From: an uncultured Bacteroidales bacterium
Lineage (GTDB): Bacteria > Bacteroidota > Bacteroidia > Bacteroidales > UBA932
Length of the DNA stretch: 8,663 nt
Assembly: GCA_946408295.1 (NCBI GenBank)
Contig: CAMJRT010000039.1
Location: forward strand, 1-8,663
Reading direction: 5' to 3'
Both the position numbers and the translations under genes were made by a program. Shown here one piece after another: positions 1-7,957 of the stretch. The notes under the pieces are model-generated. The model was not told where the DNA came from and searched no databases. It worked only from the letters and a program-made list of their open reading frames with translations. Within the stretch, counting starts at the first letter, position 1, and each line of letters starts with the position of its first letter.

Positions 1-2788
1 CGGGATCGACATCTTTGATGGCGGACAAGGTCGCCACGTTGTTGCCCCGGGCAAACACCCGCCAGCGAACAGGGAGTTTCCAGCCCCAGGCCTTCACGGG
101 GAGGTTGTAGCCCAACTCCACCGTCTGAATCTTGAAGAAAGCCCCGTCCTTGAGCCAATAGGTGGACGTCTTGTAGTTGTTGTTGATCTTGTTCCACGTC
201 AGCCTGGGTGCGGTGGGGTCGGAAGCCTGGCGGAGCGTGAAAGCAGAATAGTTGCCGTCGCCCCAGCCGTTCCAGAACCAGTCGTTGGTCAGCGCCAAAT
301 CATAGAAAGCGCTGCCGGTACCCGTAACGGTAAGGTCCACTCCGTAGAGACTGAAATACAGGTTGATTCCGTAAATCAGCCGGGGCGAACTGTTGCCGAT
401 GACGCATACGTCGCTGTCGTCGACGATGCCGTCTCCGTTCATATCCTTATATTTGAAGTCGCCCGCTTTGAGGACGTCATCGAAGGTCTGGTTTTCCGCC
501 GCTGCCTGCGCATCGGTCTCGAAACGTCCCTGGAAGATCAGTCCGCGTATGGCATCCGCCGGATAACCGACCCTGGAACGGTAGGCTTCATCATAGGTCA
601 GTTCATCCACCTTTAGCACCGTACTGGTGTTGTAAGCCCCCCAAGCGCCCACGCGGTACTCCAGAGGGCCTATGCGGTCGTTCCAGGAGACCGATAGTTC
701 AGCGCCCTGGTAACGGGTGACATTGTAGTTCATAAAGAGGCTTCCGCTGGAAATGCCCGCGACCATCGGAATGACATTCTGCATCTCGGTGATAGCCCCG
801 TCCGAGAGGGAATACCAATAATTGGCGGACAGGCTCAGCCTATTGGACAGAAGGCGGGCGTCCACGCCGGCGGTCGCTTCCTTGCGCCGCTCCAGATGCA
901 GGGCGGGGTTACCCAATGTCGAGGCATAGACGCGGTCGATAGAGCCGCTGACCGTGTTGCCGAACCACTGGTCGCTGTTGGCATAAGGACCGAAGCCCTG
1001 GCCGCCGTTGTCCCAGCGATAATTATCTACGTCCCGGTTGGCGGAAGTGGCACTGTCGTAGTGCAACAGCCCTCCCTCAACCCTCAGTTTGAGATAGTCA
1101 AGCACCTTGACATTCCGTAAAAAAGGCTCGCGGGAAAGCACCCAGGCCGCCCCAACCGAAGGAGAAAAACTCCACGGCTTGAGCAAGGAATAGGTCCCGT
1201 GAACGTTCATCGCCGTCCGGACGATGTACCGCCCGTCATAGGACCATCCCGCGTGGAAGCCGAAATTCATCTCCCGGCGGTGCTCTGTAATCCATTTCTG
1301 GGAACGCTGGGTAATCATATAGTCCGCCGAAGCCTCAACCCTGTGCAGTCCGAAATTCCGGTCGTAGGAAAAGCGCTGGACTAGATACAGGCGGTTGGAG
1401 AAGTAGTCCAGCAGGCGGATATCGGAAGACATCAACTTGACACTGTGCTTGCCACTCTGCTGGGGAATGAGCGCATCGTAACCTTGTTCATCCAATCCTT
1501 TGACCAGAATGTAGGCGGCATAGTCCTCTTCTTGTCCGATCCGGACGACATTGGTGGCATCGTAGGCCGCATAGGTCATCGATTTCAAGCCCGGAGTAAG
1601 AACGGAAAGATCGATATCCAGGCCCAGGTTGAACAACCCCTTGCGTGTGGTCTGGCGATAGAAGCCGTTGCACATCAAATTGGCATAGGGATTGTCAGAG
1701 AACTGGGTTGATACGGCATACCAGGGAGACTCCATACCGGGATCGTTGCGGGCATAAATGGGGAAAGCGATGGCGGGCGTCTTGTTGATATCCGAGAGCA
1801 GGTCGGGGAATTCCGTGACACTGAGGGATTCCGTGTGATCGGAAGAATAGCCGTAATTGGGACTGTACCGGACTCCCATCGTGGAAATGATGCCAAAATG
1901 CGCCGTGATGAAGGAGTTGAGATGGATATCCAGGTTGGCGTTGATGTTGATGCGATGCACCTTCGCTTTGGGGCCGATTTTGTAAATATCGTCTTCACCC
2001 GTATAGCCCAGCGCAACAAAATAATGGACTTTGTCCGATCCTCCTCCGGCATTGGCTCCTACGCGCAGGTAACTCATCGTATTCTTGAGCATCAGTTTGC
2101 GATAGTCTATGTTGGGGAACCACTGGTCATATTCATTGCCGGCGGCATAGGACGCCACGTCCGAGCGGGAATACAGGGGCGTCATTCCGCTACCGGCCCG
2201 GGCAATGTTGTTGAGGCGGGCGTAAGCCGGGCCGCTGACATAGGCAGGAAAACGGTCAACGACATTGACACCGTGCTCGTAATTGAGTTTCATATAACGC
2301 TGGCCGCTCTCTCCCCGGCGGGTACGGATGTGGATGATGCCGCCGGCGGCGGATGCTCCGTAGAGGGTCTTTTCCAAGGGGTCACGAATGATGGTGACGG
2401 AGGCTATCTGCTGCGGGTCCAGTTGCGTTTCGTCGATGTGAACCGGAATGTTGTCCACCATAAAAAGCGGAGAACGGCTGCGTATGGATATGCTGCTCTT
2501 GTAAGCGGCGCCGTACTGGCCGATATGTTCGAGCGCACTCACGCCCGGCCCTCCGAAATTTTCCTTCACCTCCACGCCGGCGGCGATGGCGGTCAGGATG
2601 TTGCGGATGTCGGAAGAGGAATACTGCTCGAGTTGCTCACCGCTGAGGACGATGGTACTGCCCACGCTGAGGCTGTCGGCCTCGTCCCGGTAAGGCAGAT
2701 GCAAGGACTCGTCCTCCGCCCGGACGGGGAGGAAGAGTGCGAAGGTCAGCAGCAAGGCTGCCAGATGTATGGTCACATATCTATCCAT
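1..2788 (-). CDS. Second, divergent SusC/RagA-like TonB-dependent outer-membrane receptor (3' end off window)
   Basis: Reading the minus strand from the ATG at 2788 gives 929 codons with no stop, running off the left edge. A signal peptide is visible (residues 1-24; hydrophobic AALLLTFALFLP, then VRA before EDES). The plug follows almost at once, about residues 40-160, with VGSTIVLSGEQL, a contracted signature SIRSRSPLFMVDNIPV, and LYGASAAGGIIHIRTRRG. The rest is a beta-barrel ending in ARGNNVATLSAIKDVDP, which matches the penultimate strand of SusC proteins, so perhaps only 25-60 residues are missing. A DMNGDGIVDDSD loop (residues 782-793) is the usual SusC near-C-terminal motif. Unlike the upstream receptor it has no carboxypeptidase-regulatory-like domain, no VVVVGYG-type TonB box and no IRGxxS motif; LPYR (residues 31-34) may sit in the TonB-box position. 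It starts 2 nt after susD. The family role is TonB-dependent import across the outer membrane. The substrate, and whether it uses this SusD or one encoded further left, are unknown. Confidence 0.9.
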   Translation of the reverse strand, partial: MDRYVTIHLAALLLTFALFLPVRAEDESLHLPYRDEADSLSVGSTIVLSGEQLEQYSSSDIRNILTAIAAGVEVKENFGGPGVSALEHIGQYGAAYKSSISIRSRSPLFMVDNIPVHIDETQLDPQQIASVTIIRDPLEKTLYGASAAGGIIHIRTRRGESGQRYMKLNYEHGVNVVDRFPAYVSGPAYARLNNIARAGSGMTPLYSRSDVASYAAGNEYDQWFPNIDYRKLMLKNTMSYLRVGANAGGGSDKVHYFVALGYTGEDDIYKIGPKAKVHRININANLDIHLNSFITAHFGIISTMGVRYSPNYGYSSDHTESLSVTEFPDLLSDINKTPAIAFPIYARNDPGMESPWYAVSTQFSDNPYANLMCNGFYRQTTRKGLFNLGLDIDLSVLTPGLKSMTYAAYDATNVVRIGQEEDYAAYILVKGLDEQGYDALIPQQSGKHSVKLMSSDIRLLDYFSNRLYLVQRFSYDRNFGLHRVEASADYMITQRSQKWITEHRREMNFGFHAGWSYDGRYIVRTAMNVHGTYSLLKPWSFSPSVGAAWVLSREPFLRNVKVLDYLKLRVEGGLLHYDSATSANRDVDNYRWDNGGQGFGPYANSDQWFGNTVSGSIDRVYASTLGNPALHLERRKEATAGVDARLLSNRLSLSANYWYSLSDGAITEMQNVIPMVAGISSGSLFMNYNVTRYQGAELSVSWNDRIGPLEYRVGAWGAYNTSTVLKVDELTYDEAYRSRVGYPADAIRGLIFQGRFETDAQAAAENQTFDDVLKAGDFKYKDMNGDGIVDDSDVCVIGNSSPRLIYGINLYFSLYGVDLTVTGTGSAFYDLALTNDWFWNGWGDGNYSAFTLRQASDPTAPRLTWNKINNNYKTSTYWLKDGAFFKIQTVELGYNLPVKAWGWKLPVRWRVFARGNNVATLSAIKDVDP

Positions 2789-2790
2789 CG

Positions 2791-4665
2791 TTACCAACTC
2801 TGGTTGGGTATATAGTTCTGCATCTTAATCAAATCCGCGTTCTGGAACTGCATATAATACATTCCGTCATTTTTCCAGGTAATCTGCCGGTTCTCCGGGA
2901 GGTCGAAACGCTCATACCGGAAACCCGTGGGGTAGGTGGCACTGGCGCCGGCGTCCAGTTTGACGGCACGCAGGCCCGTCAAGCGGCTGCGGCCGACTGT
3001 GGGAGCGTCCTTCCAGCGGCGGATGTCGCAATAGTAATGATAACCCTCGAAACACAGTTCTACCGCTCTTTCGTTCTTGATGCGGGGTCGCAAAGCCTCC
3101 GCCGAAGCCGTATATGCGGCGGCCACGACCGGCATCCCCGCACGATCGCGAACAACATTGAGCGCCTCCAGGGCCGTCAAGGTGGCCCCAGTGGCCGATC
3201 CGTCCGGTCCGTAAGCCTCGTTGGCCGCCTCGGCGTAGTTGAGATAAAGTTCGGCCAGACGGATAATGGGGTCGGTCAGAAGAACGTTTTGATCCCCTTT
3301 GTTTGACAGGGTACCGGTCCGTTTGTGCTCATAGTAATAGGTCTCCGAAACACCGTCCGAACTGCCTTCACGCTTGCGCAGCAAGGAGTTGGTAGGCAGC
3401 GTTCCGTCCTCGTTCAGATAGAGAGAAGCATCGCCGTAACCCTTCAGGTACTGCTGGTTGTAGATAACAACGAGGGGCAGGCGGGGATCCCTGTTGGCGA
3501 ACGGATTCTGTTCGTTGTATTCTCCGGCAGCCGCTGCCGCCTCCCGCTCCGACACCGTGTTGAGCGGCCAGCCTCCCGCCGTCTCGAAACGATCTACGAA
3601 ATTTTGCGTAGGACACTGGGCGGAACTGAATGCATTGTTGGAGAAACAGTAGCCGACAAAGGCCTGGACGCGGTCGTTGTTATAGTTGGTAGTCGATCCG
3701 CTCGTATAAGCCCAGAGTTGTTCGTCCGTATAACGGGTGCCGTAGAAATTGTCCGTATAGTTGGAGAAAGGAAGCAATTTGTACCCGAAGGTAATGGCTG
3801 CGTCCAGCGCCTCCCAATTGGCGTGCGCCGCTTCCTCCCAAATGAGCCTGTCCCCCGAAGGGTTGTTCAGCGGACTGGCCGCATACAGAAGAGCGCGTCC
3901 CCGCATACCGAGAGCGGCCACCCCGGCCGGCTTGTCCTGGTCAACGGCGGCCAAGTGTCCGCTGCCGCTGACGGGGTCCCGACGCATAAGGCCGGCCGCT
4001 TCGTAATGGCGGGCCGCCTCCAGAAAGTCCTCCGCACACCTGCGGCAAAAAGCGATACTTTCCAGACGGGGCAAATCCCACTGGTCATCGGCACCCAGCA
4101 CCTTATCTATATAAGGGAGGGAACCGTAGAGACGGAACATCTCGAAATGCGTGTATGCACGGATGAAATAGGCCTGTGCGAGCATATCTTCCCTTTCACG
4201 GTCAGTCGCATCCTGCAGGCGCCCGATGTTGGCGATGGTCATATTGCAGACGCGGATGATTTTCCAGGAATAAGACACTTTGGCGGTGCGGGAGGCCGAC
4301 GCGTCATTGTAGCCGACTGCCCAGATCAAGGTGGAGCCGTCCCCCATCTTGCCCGGCTGGGTGCGCTGGATACGGGACATATCGCACATATCGGTCAAGG
4401 CTTCGAGCGTCATTTTCTGGTTGTTTCCGTGGAACCACATCGGATAGTGGGCGCGGACCGTAAAACTGGCCGAGTTATAGACGCCGTAGAAATAACTCTT
4501 GAAATTGGCGTATTTGCTGAACACTTCCTCCTCGGACAAGCCGGATTCCGGAGACTTGTCCAAGTAATGGCAGGCAGGGAAAAGACAGAGGGCCGGAAGC
4601 AGTATAAACAACAGCCTCGCGACACTCCGACGCGCAGAACAAAGGATATGAGCGAAACGTTCCAT
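2791..4665 (-). CDS. SusD/RagB-family surface glycan-binding lipoprotein
   Basis: This 624-residue protein is a complete SusD-like nutrient-binding lipoprotein, which in characterised systems forms the hinged lid over its SusC partner at the cell surface. The N-terminus has an arginine-rich n-region, a hydrophobic stretch (RLLFILLPALCLFPAC) and a lipidation cysteine at residue 32, followed by HYLDKSPE, the usual SusD start of the mature chain. Family motifs appear in order: AYFIRAYTHFEMFRLYGSLP (165-184, TPR-like helix), NRDPRLPLVVIYN (391-403), RLAELYLNYAEAANEAYG (469-486), ALNVVRDRAGMP (501-512), ERAVELCFEGYHYYCDIRRW (532-551) and the terminal NYIPNQSW. Length is at the upper end for the family. 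It starts 4 nt after the susC stop and ends 2 nt before the next receptor, so it is translated from the same mRNA. No clear ribosome-binding sequence precedes it, as is common in Bacteroidota. The bound sugar cannot be deduced. Confidence 0.96.
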   Translation of the reverse strand: MERFAHILCSARRSVARLLFILLPALCLFPACHYLDKSPESGLSEEEVFSKYANFKSYFYGVYNSASFTVRAHYPMWFHGNNQKMTLEALTDMCDMSRIQRTQPGKMGDGSTLIWAVGYNDASASRTAKVSYSWKIIRVCNMTIANIGRLQDATDREREDMLAQAYFIRAYTHFEMFRLYGSLPYIDKVLGADDQWDLPRLESIAFCRRCAEDFLEAARHYEAAGLMRRDPVSGSGHLAAVDQDKPAGVAALGMRGRALLYAASPLNNPSGDRLIWEEAAHANWEALDAAITFGYKLLPFSNYTDNFYGTRYTDEQLWAYTSGSTTNYNNDRVQAFVGYCFSNNAFSSAQCPTQNFVDRFETAGGWPLNTVSEREAAAAAGEYNEQNPFANRDPRLPLVVIYNQQYLKGYGDASLYLNEDGTLPTNSLLRKREGSSDGVSETYYYEHKRTGTLSNKGDQNVLLTDPIIRLAELYLNYAEAANEAYGPDGSATGATLTALEALNVVRDRAGMPVVAAAYTASAEALRPRIKNERAVELCFEGYHYYCDIRRWKDAPTVGRSRLTGLRAVKLDAGASATYPTGFRYERFDLPENRQITWKNDGMYYMQFQNADLIKMQNYIPNQSW

Positions 4666-4669
4666 ACTG

Positions 4670-7600
4670 TCAAAATCCCAATTGCAAACCTATTTTGATG
4701 GTTCTCATATGCGGATAATCGCCCCACACCAGGTAGCGGCTTTCCGGATCTCCCTCGGGAAGGTCGCAGAAGGTCAGCAGGTTGTTACCCGTCACATAAA
4801 GTTTGAGGGCGGAGAGTCCCAGGAAGTTTTTCAGTTTTTTGCTGTCGAAAGTATAGGACAAATACACTTCTTTGAGACGCAGATAGTCCGACTTACGCCA
4901 GGATTGTCCCATCATCTTGGCATTGTAGCCGCCCGTGGTCGCACTCTCATTGTAACCGGACCAGGACAGGTTGACAAAGGAAGAAGCGGAGTAGTGAACC
5001 GCCGCGTGCGTACCGTTGGTATGAGCGGGAGACCAATAATCCAAAGAAGCCAGGTGGGTGCGGTAATTTCCCTTATAGAACTCCCATTGATACATCTGGT
5101 CATAGATTACCCATTTGCCCGCGTAGCCTTGGAATAGAATGTTCCACTCCAGTCCTTTCCACTTGCCGCCCAAGTGGAACGCATAAGCGTAGGGTGGATA
5201 AAGCGAGCCTTCCATCCTCGTCAGGTCTTCTTTGTCAATCAGGCCGTCCGAAGTGTAATCGAGGAATTTATAGTCACCCACGACTACGTCCGAGACCGAT
5301 CCGGGCAGGAAGTTGCTGTGAATATCGTCAACGGAGGTCATATAGCCGCCCCCTACCAGATAAGCGCCGGAGAGTTGGGCTCCGAGCGGCGTACCCACCT
5401 TGCGCTGGTGCGACAGGGCGAAGGGGGCATCGTCGGAATAAAGAATACGGTTCTCGTTGAAAGAGAAGTTTCCGCCTACGAACAGACGCAGGTCGGATGT
5501 TATCTGCTTGCTGTAATTGAGTTCCACTTCGATGCCGTGCTTTTTGATCTCGCCCTTGTTGAGTTCCTTCGAGGTATTTCCTACCCAGATAGGCGTATTG
5601 TTGTCAACGGAGATAAGCATCTTGTTCCGATGTTCGTCAAAAAGGTCCACATTGATGGACAGGTCATTGTTAAAAAAGCCGAGTTCGATGCCCAGATCGC
5701 GCTTTCTGGCCTGCTCCCATTGGACAAACTGGTTGGCTCCTTTGCCTTCGATGATGGCGCCATTATCGTCCTTGGAATACTCGCTGATGTAGAGCCAGCG
5801 GTTGTTGGCGTAGTCACTGCCGACCAGACCGTCCGAGTAGCGAATCTTGAACTTGGACATCCAAGGCTTGAGCACGGAGAAGAATTTCTCCTCCGAAACG
5901 ACATAGCCGATGGCACCTGAAGGGAAGAAGCCAAAACGGTTCTGCGGAGCGAAGCGTTCAGAGCCCGTATAACCCATATTGAACTCAACCAGATATTTAT
6001 GCTTGTAATCGTAAGTCGCACGGGCGACCAGCGCCTCATTATAATAAGGAAAATCCGAACCCTTGTCCTGCTCTTGACGGTTGAACAAAAAGAGGGCCGT
6101 GACATTATGCGCATCGGCGAAGGTACGGTCATAATTGATGGAGACATCGTAATACAAGTCCAAGTAATAACCCCCCTGCAGGGCGTTTTCCGCCGTAGTG
6201 TACATCGGGTTGGGCACGAACCACGCGCCGTTGTCCCCCGTCCGGCGCCAGGGATTTTCTCCCGCGTCCAGACGGGTGAAATCCAGGAACCAACTGGGAC
6301 GGCTGTACTCGGTCCGCAGCGTGGAATACTTATAATAGGTACTCAGGGAGACCTTGGCCTGAACGGACAAGCCCCGGGTGATAAAGTCCAACTTCTGCCG
6401 GGCGATGAGATCGGAGAAGACCTTGGTGTCGGTCAGTTGGATGAAACTACCCTTCATAATCTGGTAGTAGGGGTTGCCGGTAGTCTGGTCGGCCTCGCTG
6501 ATGAGGCGGTCACCGCTGTCGGCGGGATAATTGGCATCCGGGACCGCTGCGAGCACCCAGGCAGGATAATACATAGGGAACTTGGCGCTGGAACTGCCGA
6601 AAATATATTTCCACATCCCTTCGTCGCCATCCTGCGTCTGGGGTTTGTTCTTGATTCCCAGATTGCCGCCCAATTTGATGGAGACCAACGTGGAAGGCGT
6701 CACATCGAAATCCAGGTTGGTGCGGAAATTGATTCGGGAGTACGTGTATTCCGAATTGACCTTGCCGTCGTTGTATCCCTTGAAGAGCGAACCCTCATAG
6801 GTATAACCCACGGAAGTGAAGTAGCGCACGAAACCCGTACCACCGGATATGTTGAAATTGGCATTGATGGTGGAAGCGAAAGGACGGGTCATCTCTTTGA
6901 ACCAATCCACATCCGGGTAGCGCATACGGTTGAGTTCCGAAGAAGGATTGCGGTATTCCTCCAACACCTCCTGAGAGAGCATCGAGGAAAAGAGTTGGTC
7001 GTTCATCATCGCCGTATTGAGCAACGACATCGTGGTGTAGGAATCGATGTGCTTGGGAATGTTGATCGGCATAGAAAAACCGCTCGAATAGGAAAAATCC
7101 ATCTTGGGCTTTCCTTCCTGGCCGCTCTTGGTCGTCACGATAATCACGCCGTTGGCCCCCTTGGCGCCGAAAACAGCCGTGGCGGAAGCGTCCTTGAGCA
7201 CGGAAATGTTGGACACCTCGTTGGGATCGATGGAGGAGAAGTCACGCTCCACGCCGTCCACCAGCACAAGCGGAGAGGAGTTATTGAAACTGGAAACGCC
7301 CCGGATGAGAATTTCCGCATCGTTTTCGCCGGGCTGACCGGAAGACTGAAGGGTGGTCACGCCGGAGAGTTTGCCGGACATCGCCTCGGTAATGTTGGAA
7401 AGACCGGAATCCACCAGGGCGGAACCTTTGACCTGGGAAATGGCACCGACAACGCTTTCTTTGCGCTGCTGGCCATATCCTACGACAACCACGTCTTCCA
7501 GCACCTGCGCGTCTTCACGAAGGACGATGACATAATGAGTGCGACCGTCCACCTTCTCTTTGGCGGGAGAAAAGCCCAGACAGGATATCTCCAAAACGGC

Positions 7601-7843
7601 TCCTTCCGGAGCGGACAGGCTGAACTGCCCATCAAGGTCGGTAATGGCTACCCCCCCCTCCTTGTCCTGAAGATTGGATCCGGAGATAATGACGGTCGCC
7701 CCGATCAGGGGCTCACCCGCACCATCCCGAACGACACCGGTGACCGTCGTGGCCTGCGCAAAAGTCACGACGGCAGAGAGCAGAAAAACGCCCAAAGACA
7801 CCACAGGCGTCCACCAAGCCGCTTTCAATCCATTAATTTGCAT
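4670..7843 (-). CDS. SusC/RagA-family TonB-dependent outer-membrane glycan importer
   Basis: This 1057-residue protein has full SusC architecture. The signal peptide spans residues 1-31 (hydrophobic TPVVSLGVFLLSAVVTF, cleavage after AQA). A carboxypeptidase-regulatory-like domain occupies about 33-112 (TVTGVVRDGAGEPLIGATV ... TDLDGQFSL). The TonB box is at 117-124 (DVVVVGYG), and the plug, about 125-241, carries the family signature ILIRGVSSFNNSSPLVLVDG and FGAKGANGVIIVTTKSG. The barrel includes GSERFAPQNRFGFFPSGAIG and ends in IKIGLQLGF with a terminal Phe, as required for barrel insertion. There is no STN domain. I chose the ATG at 7843: an in-frame ATG at 8023 would add 60 residues without signal-peptide character, read through the promoter and overlap the GH2 gene. 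The stop lies 4 nt before susD. Together the pair should import an oligosaccharide using TonB-ExbBD energy; the substrate is unknown. Confidence 0.96.
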   Translation of the reverse strand: MQINGLKAAWWTPVVSLGVFLLSAVVTFAQATTVTGVVRDGAGEPLIGATVIISGSNLQDKEGGVAITDLDGQFSLSAPEGAVLEISCLGFSPAKEKVDGRTHYVIVLREDAQVLEDVVVVGYGQQRKESVVGAISQVKGSALVDSGLSNITEAMSGKLSGVTTLQSSGQPGENDAEILIRGVSSFNNSSPLVLVDGVERDFSSIDPNEVSNISVLKDASATAVFGAKGANGVIIVTTKSGQEGKPKMDFSYSSGFSMPINIPKHIDSYTTMSLLNTAMMNDQLFSSMLSQEVLEEYRNPSSELNRMRYPDVDWFKEMTRPFASTINANFNISGGTGFVRYFTSVGYTYEGSLFKGYNDGKVNSEYTYSRINFRTNLDFDVTPSTLVSIKLGGNLGIKNKPQTQDGDEGMWKYIFGSSSAKFPMYYPAWVLAAVPDANYPADSGDRLISEADQTTGNPYYQIMKGSFIQLTDTKVFSDLIARQKLDFITRGLSVQAKVSLSTYYKYSTLRTEYSRPSWFLDFTRLDAGENPWRRTGDNGAWFVPNPMYTTAENALQGGYYLDLYYDVSINYDRTFADAHNVTALFLFNRQEQDKGSDFPYYNEALVARATYDYKHKYLVEFNMGYTGSERFAPQNRFGFFPSGAIGYVVSEEKFFSVLKPWMSKFKIRYSDGLVGSDYANNRWLYISEYSKDDNGAIIEGKGANQFVQWEQARKRDLGIELGFFNNDLSINVDLFDEHRNKMLISVDNNTPIWVGNTSKELNKGEIKKHGIEVELNYSKQITSDLRLFVGGNFSFNENRILYSDDAPFALSHQRKVGTPLGAQLSGAYLVGGGYMTSVDDIHSNFLPGSVSDVVVGDYKFLDYTSDGLIDKEDLTRMEGSLYPPYAYAFHLGGKWKGLEWNILFQGYAGKWVIYDQMYQWEFYKGNYRTHLASLDYWSPAHTNGTHAAVHYSASSFVNLSWSGYNESATTGGYNAKMMGQSWRKSDYLRLKEVYLSYTFDSKKLKNFLGLSALKLYVTGNNLLTFCDLPEGDPESRYLVWGDYPHMRTIKIGLQLGF

Positions 7844-7876
7844 ATAATCAGGGCTGTGCTCGTACACAACCAGGCG

Positions 7877-7907
7877 CAAATATATGCATAAAATTTTAAA
7901 AAACAAG
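7877..7907 (-). promoter_or_regulatory. Bacteroidota-type promoter for the susC-susD-receptor operon
   Basis: On the minus strand the sequence TATATTTG (7884 to 7877) matches the Bacteroides -7 consensus TAnnTTTG exactly. A TTG (7906 to 7904, context CTTG) lies 19 nt upstream, in the -33 position. The ATG of susC begins 33 nt past the -7 box, which would give a short 5' leader of roughly 25-30 nt. That leaves little room for a riboswitch or leader peptide, so control is more likely at transcription initiation. The start site itself is inferred from spacing. Confidence 0.75.
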
Positions 7908-7924
7908 TTTTTTTCAAAAATTTT
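7890..7924. repeat. Imperfect AT-rich inverted repeat centred on the -33 element
   Basis: On the plus strand, aaaatttt and aaaaaac (7890-7904) face gttttttt, c, aaaaa and tttt (7907-7924) across a two-base centre (aa, 7905-7906). The inner arm aaaaaac/gtttttt is perfect; the outer A/T arms pair only if one or two bases bulge. All pairs but one are A-T, so it would be weak as RNA structure. As DNA it overlaps the -33 hexamer, where a repressor or activator could act. It may also be a by-product of the low-complexity sequence. Confidence 0.35.
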
Positions 7925-7930
7925 CAAAAA
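7911..7930. repeat. Perfect tandem 10-bp direct repeat next to the -33 element
   Basis: On the plus strand ttttcaaaaa occurs twice with no gap (7911-7920 and 7921-7930). On the coding strand this reads TTTTTGAAAA twice. The period equals one helical turn, and the pair ends 3 bp upstream of the CTTG -33 element. It could be a regulator-binding direct repeat, an UP-like A/T element or a phased A-tract bend. The sequence is simple enough that chance slippage is also possible. Confidence 0.6.
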
Positions 7931-7957
7931 AAAGTGACAAATATCATCGGATGGGAG

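Larger units (their letters stand above)
1..7907 (-). other. Predicted operon: susC-like, susD-like, second receptor
   Basis: Three genes in the same direction are separated by only 4 nt (4666-4669) and 2 nt (2789-2790), with a good promoter ahead of the first and no room for a promoter or terminator between them. Cotranscription and probably translational coupling are strongly implied. The operon continues left of the window: the second receptor has no stop here and, by analogy with tandem susCD loci, may be followed by a further susD-like or enzyme gene. Confidence 0.8.

Noticed and set aside
1675..2052. A 125-codon minus-strand frame starting MPEEDRTKS.
   Set aside because: It lies out of frame within the second receptor gene, whose own frame is continuous and carries recognisable barrel sequence here.
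1835..2815. A 326-codon open frame on the plus strand over the second receptor and the end of susD.
   Set aside because: The minus strand here encodes clear plug-domain motifs of a TonB receptor, so the plus frame is a compositional shadow.
3325..4698. A 457-codon open frame on the plus strand, antisense to susD.
   Set aside because: It shadows the SusD gene on the other strand and crosses the susC/susD junction; no family motifs or start signals are seen.
5999..7891. A 630-codon open frame on the plus strand, antisense to susC.
   Set aside because: It is entirely antisense to an unambiguous SusC gene. Its translation shows no recognisable domain or signal and is rich in the Val/Ile/Gly/Arg runs typical of reversed GC-rich coding DNA. 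It also crosses the susC start into the promoter.
7890..7933. A strong Rho-independent terminator formed by the A/T-rich inverted repeat.
   Set aside because: Nearly all pairs are A-T with bulges, so the RNA hairpin would be very weak, and it overlaps the promoter. It is listed as a DNA repeat instead.
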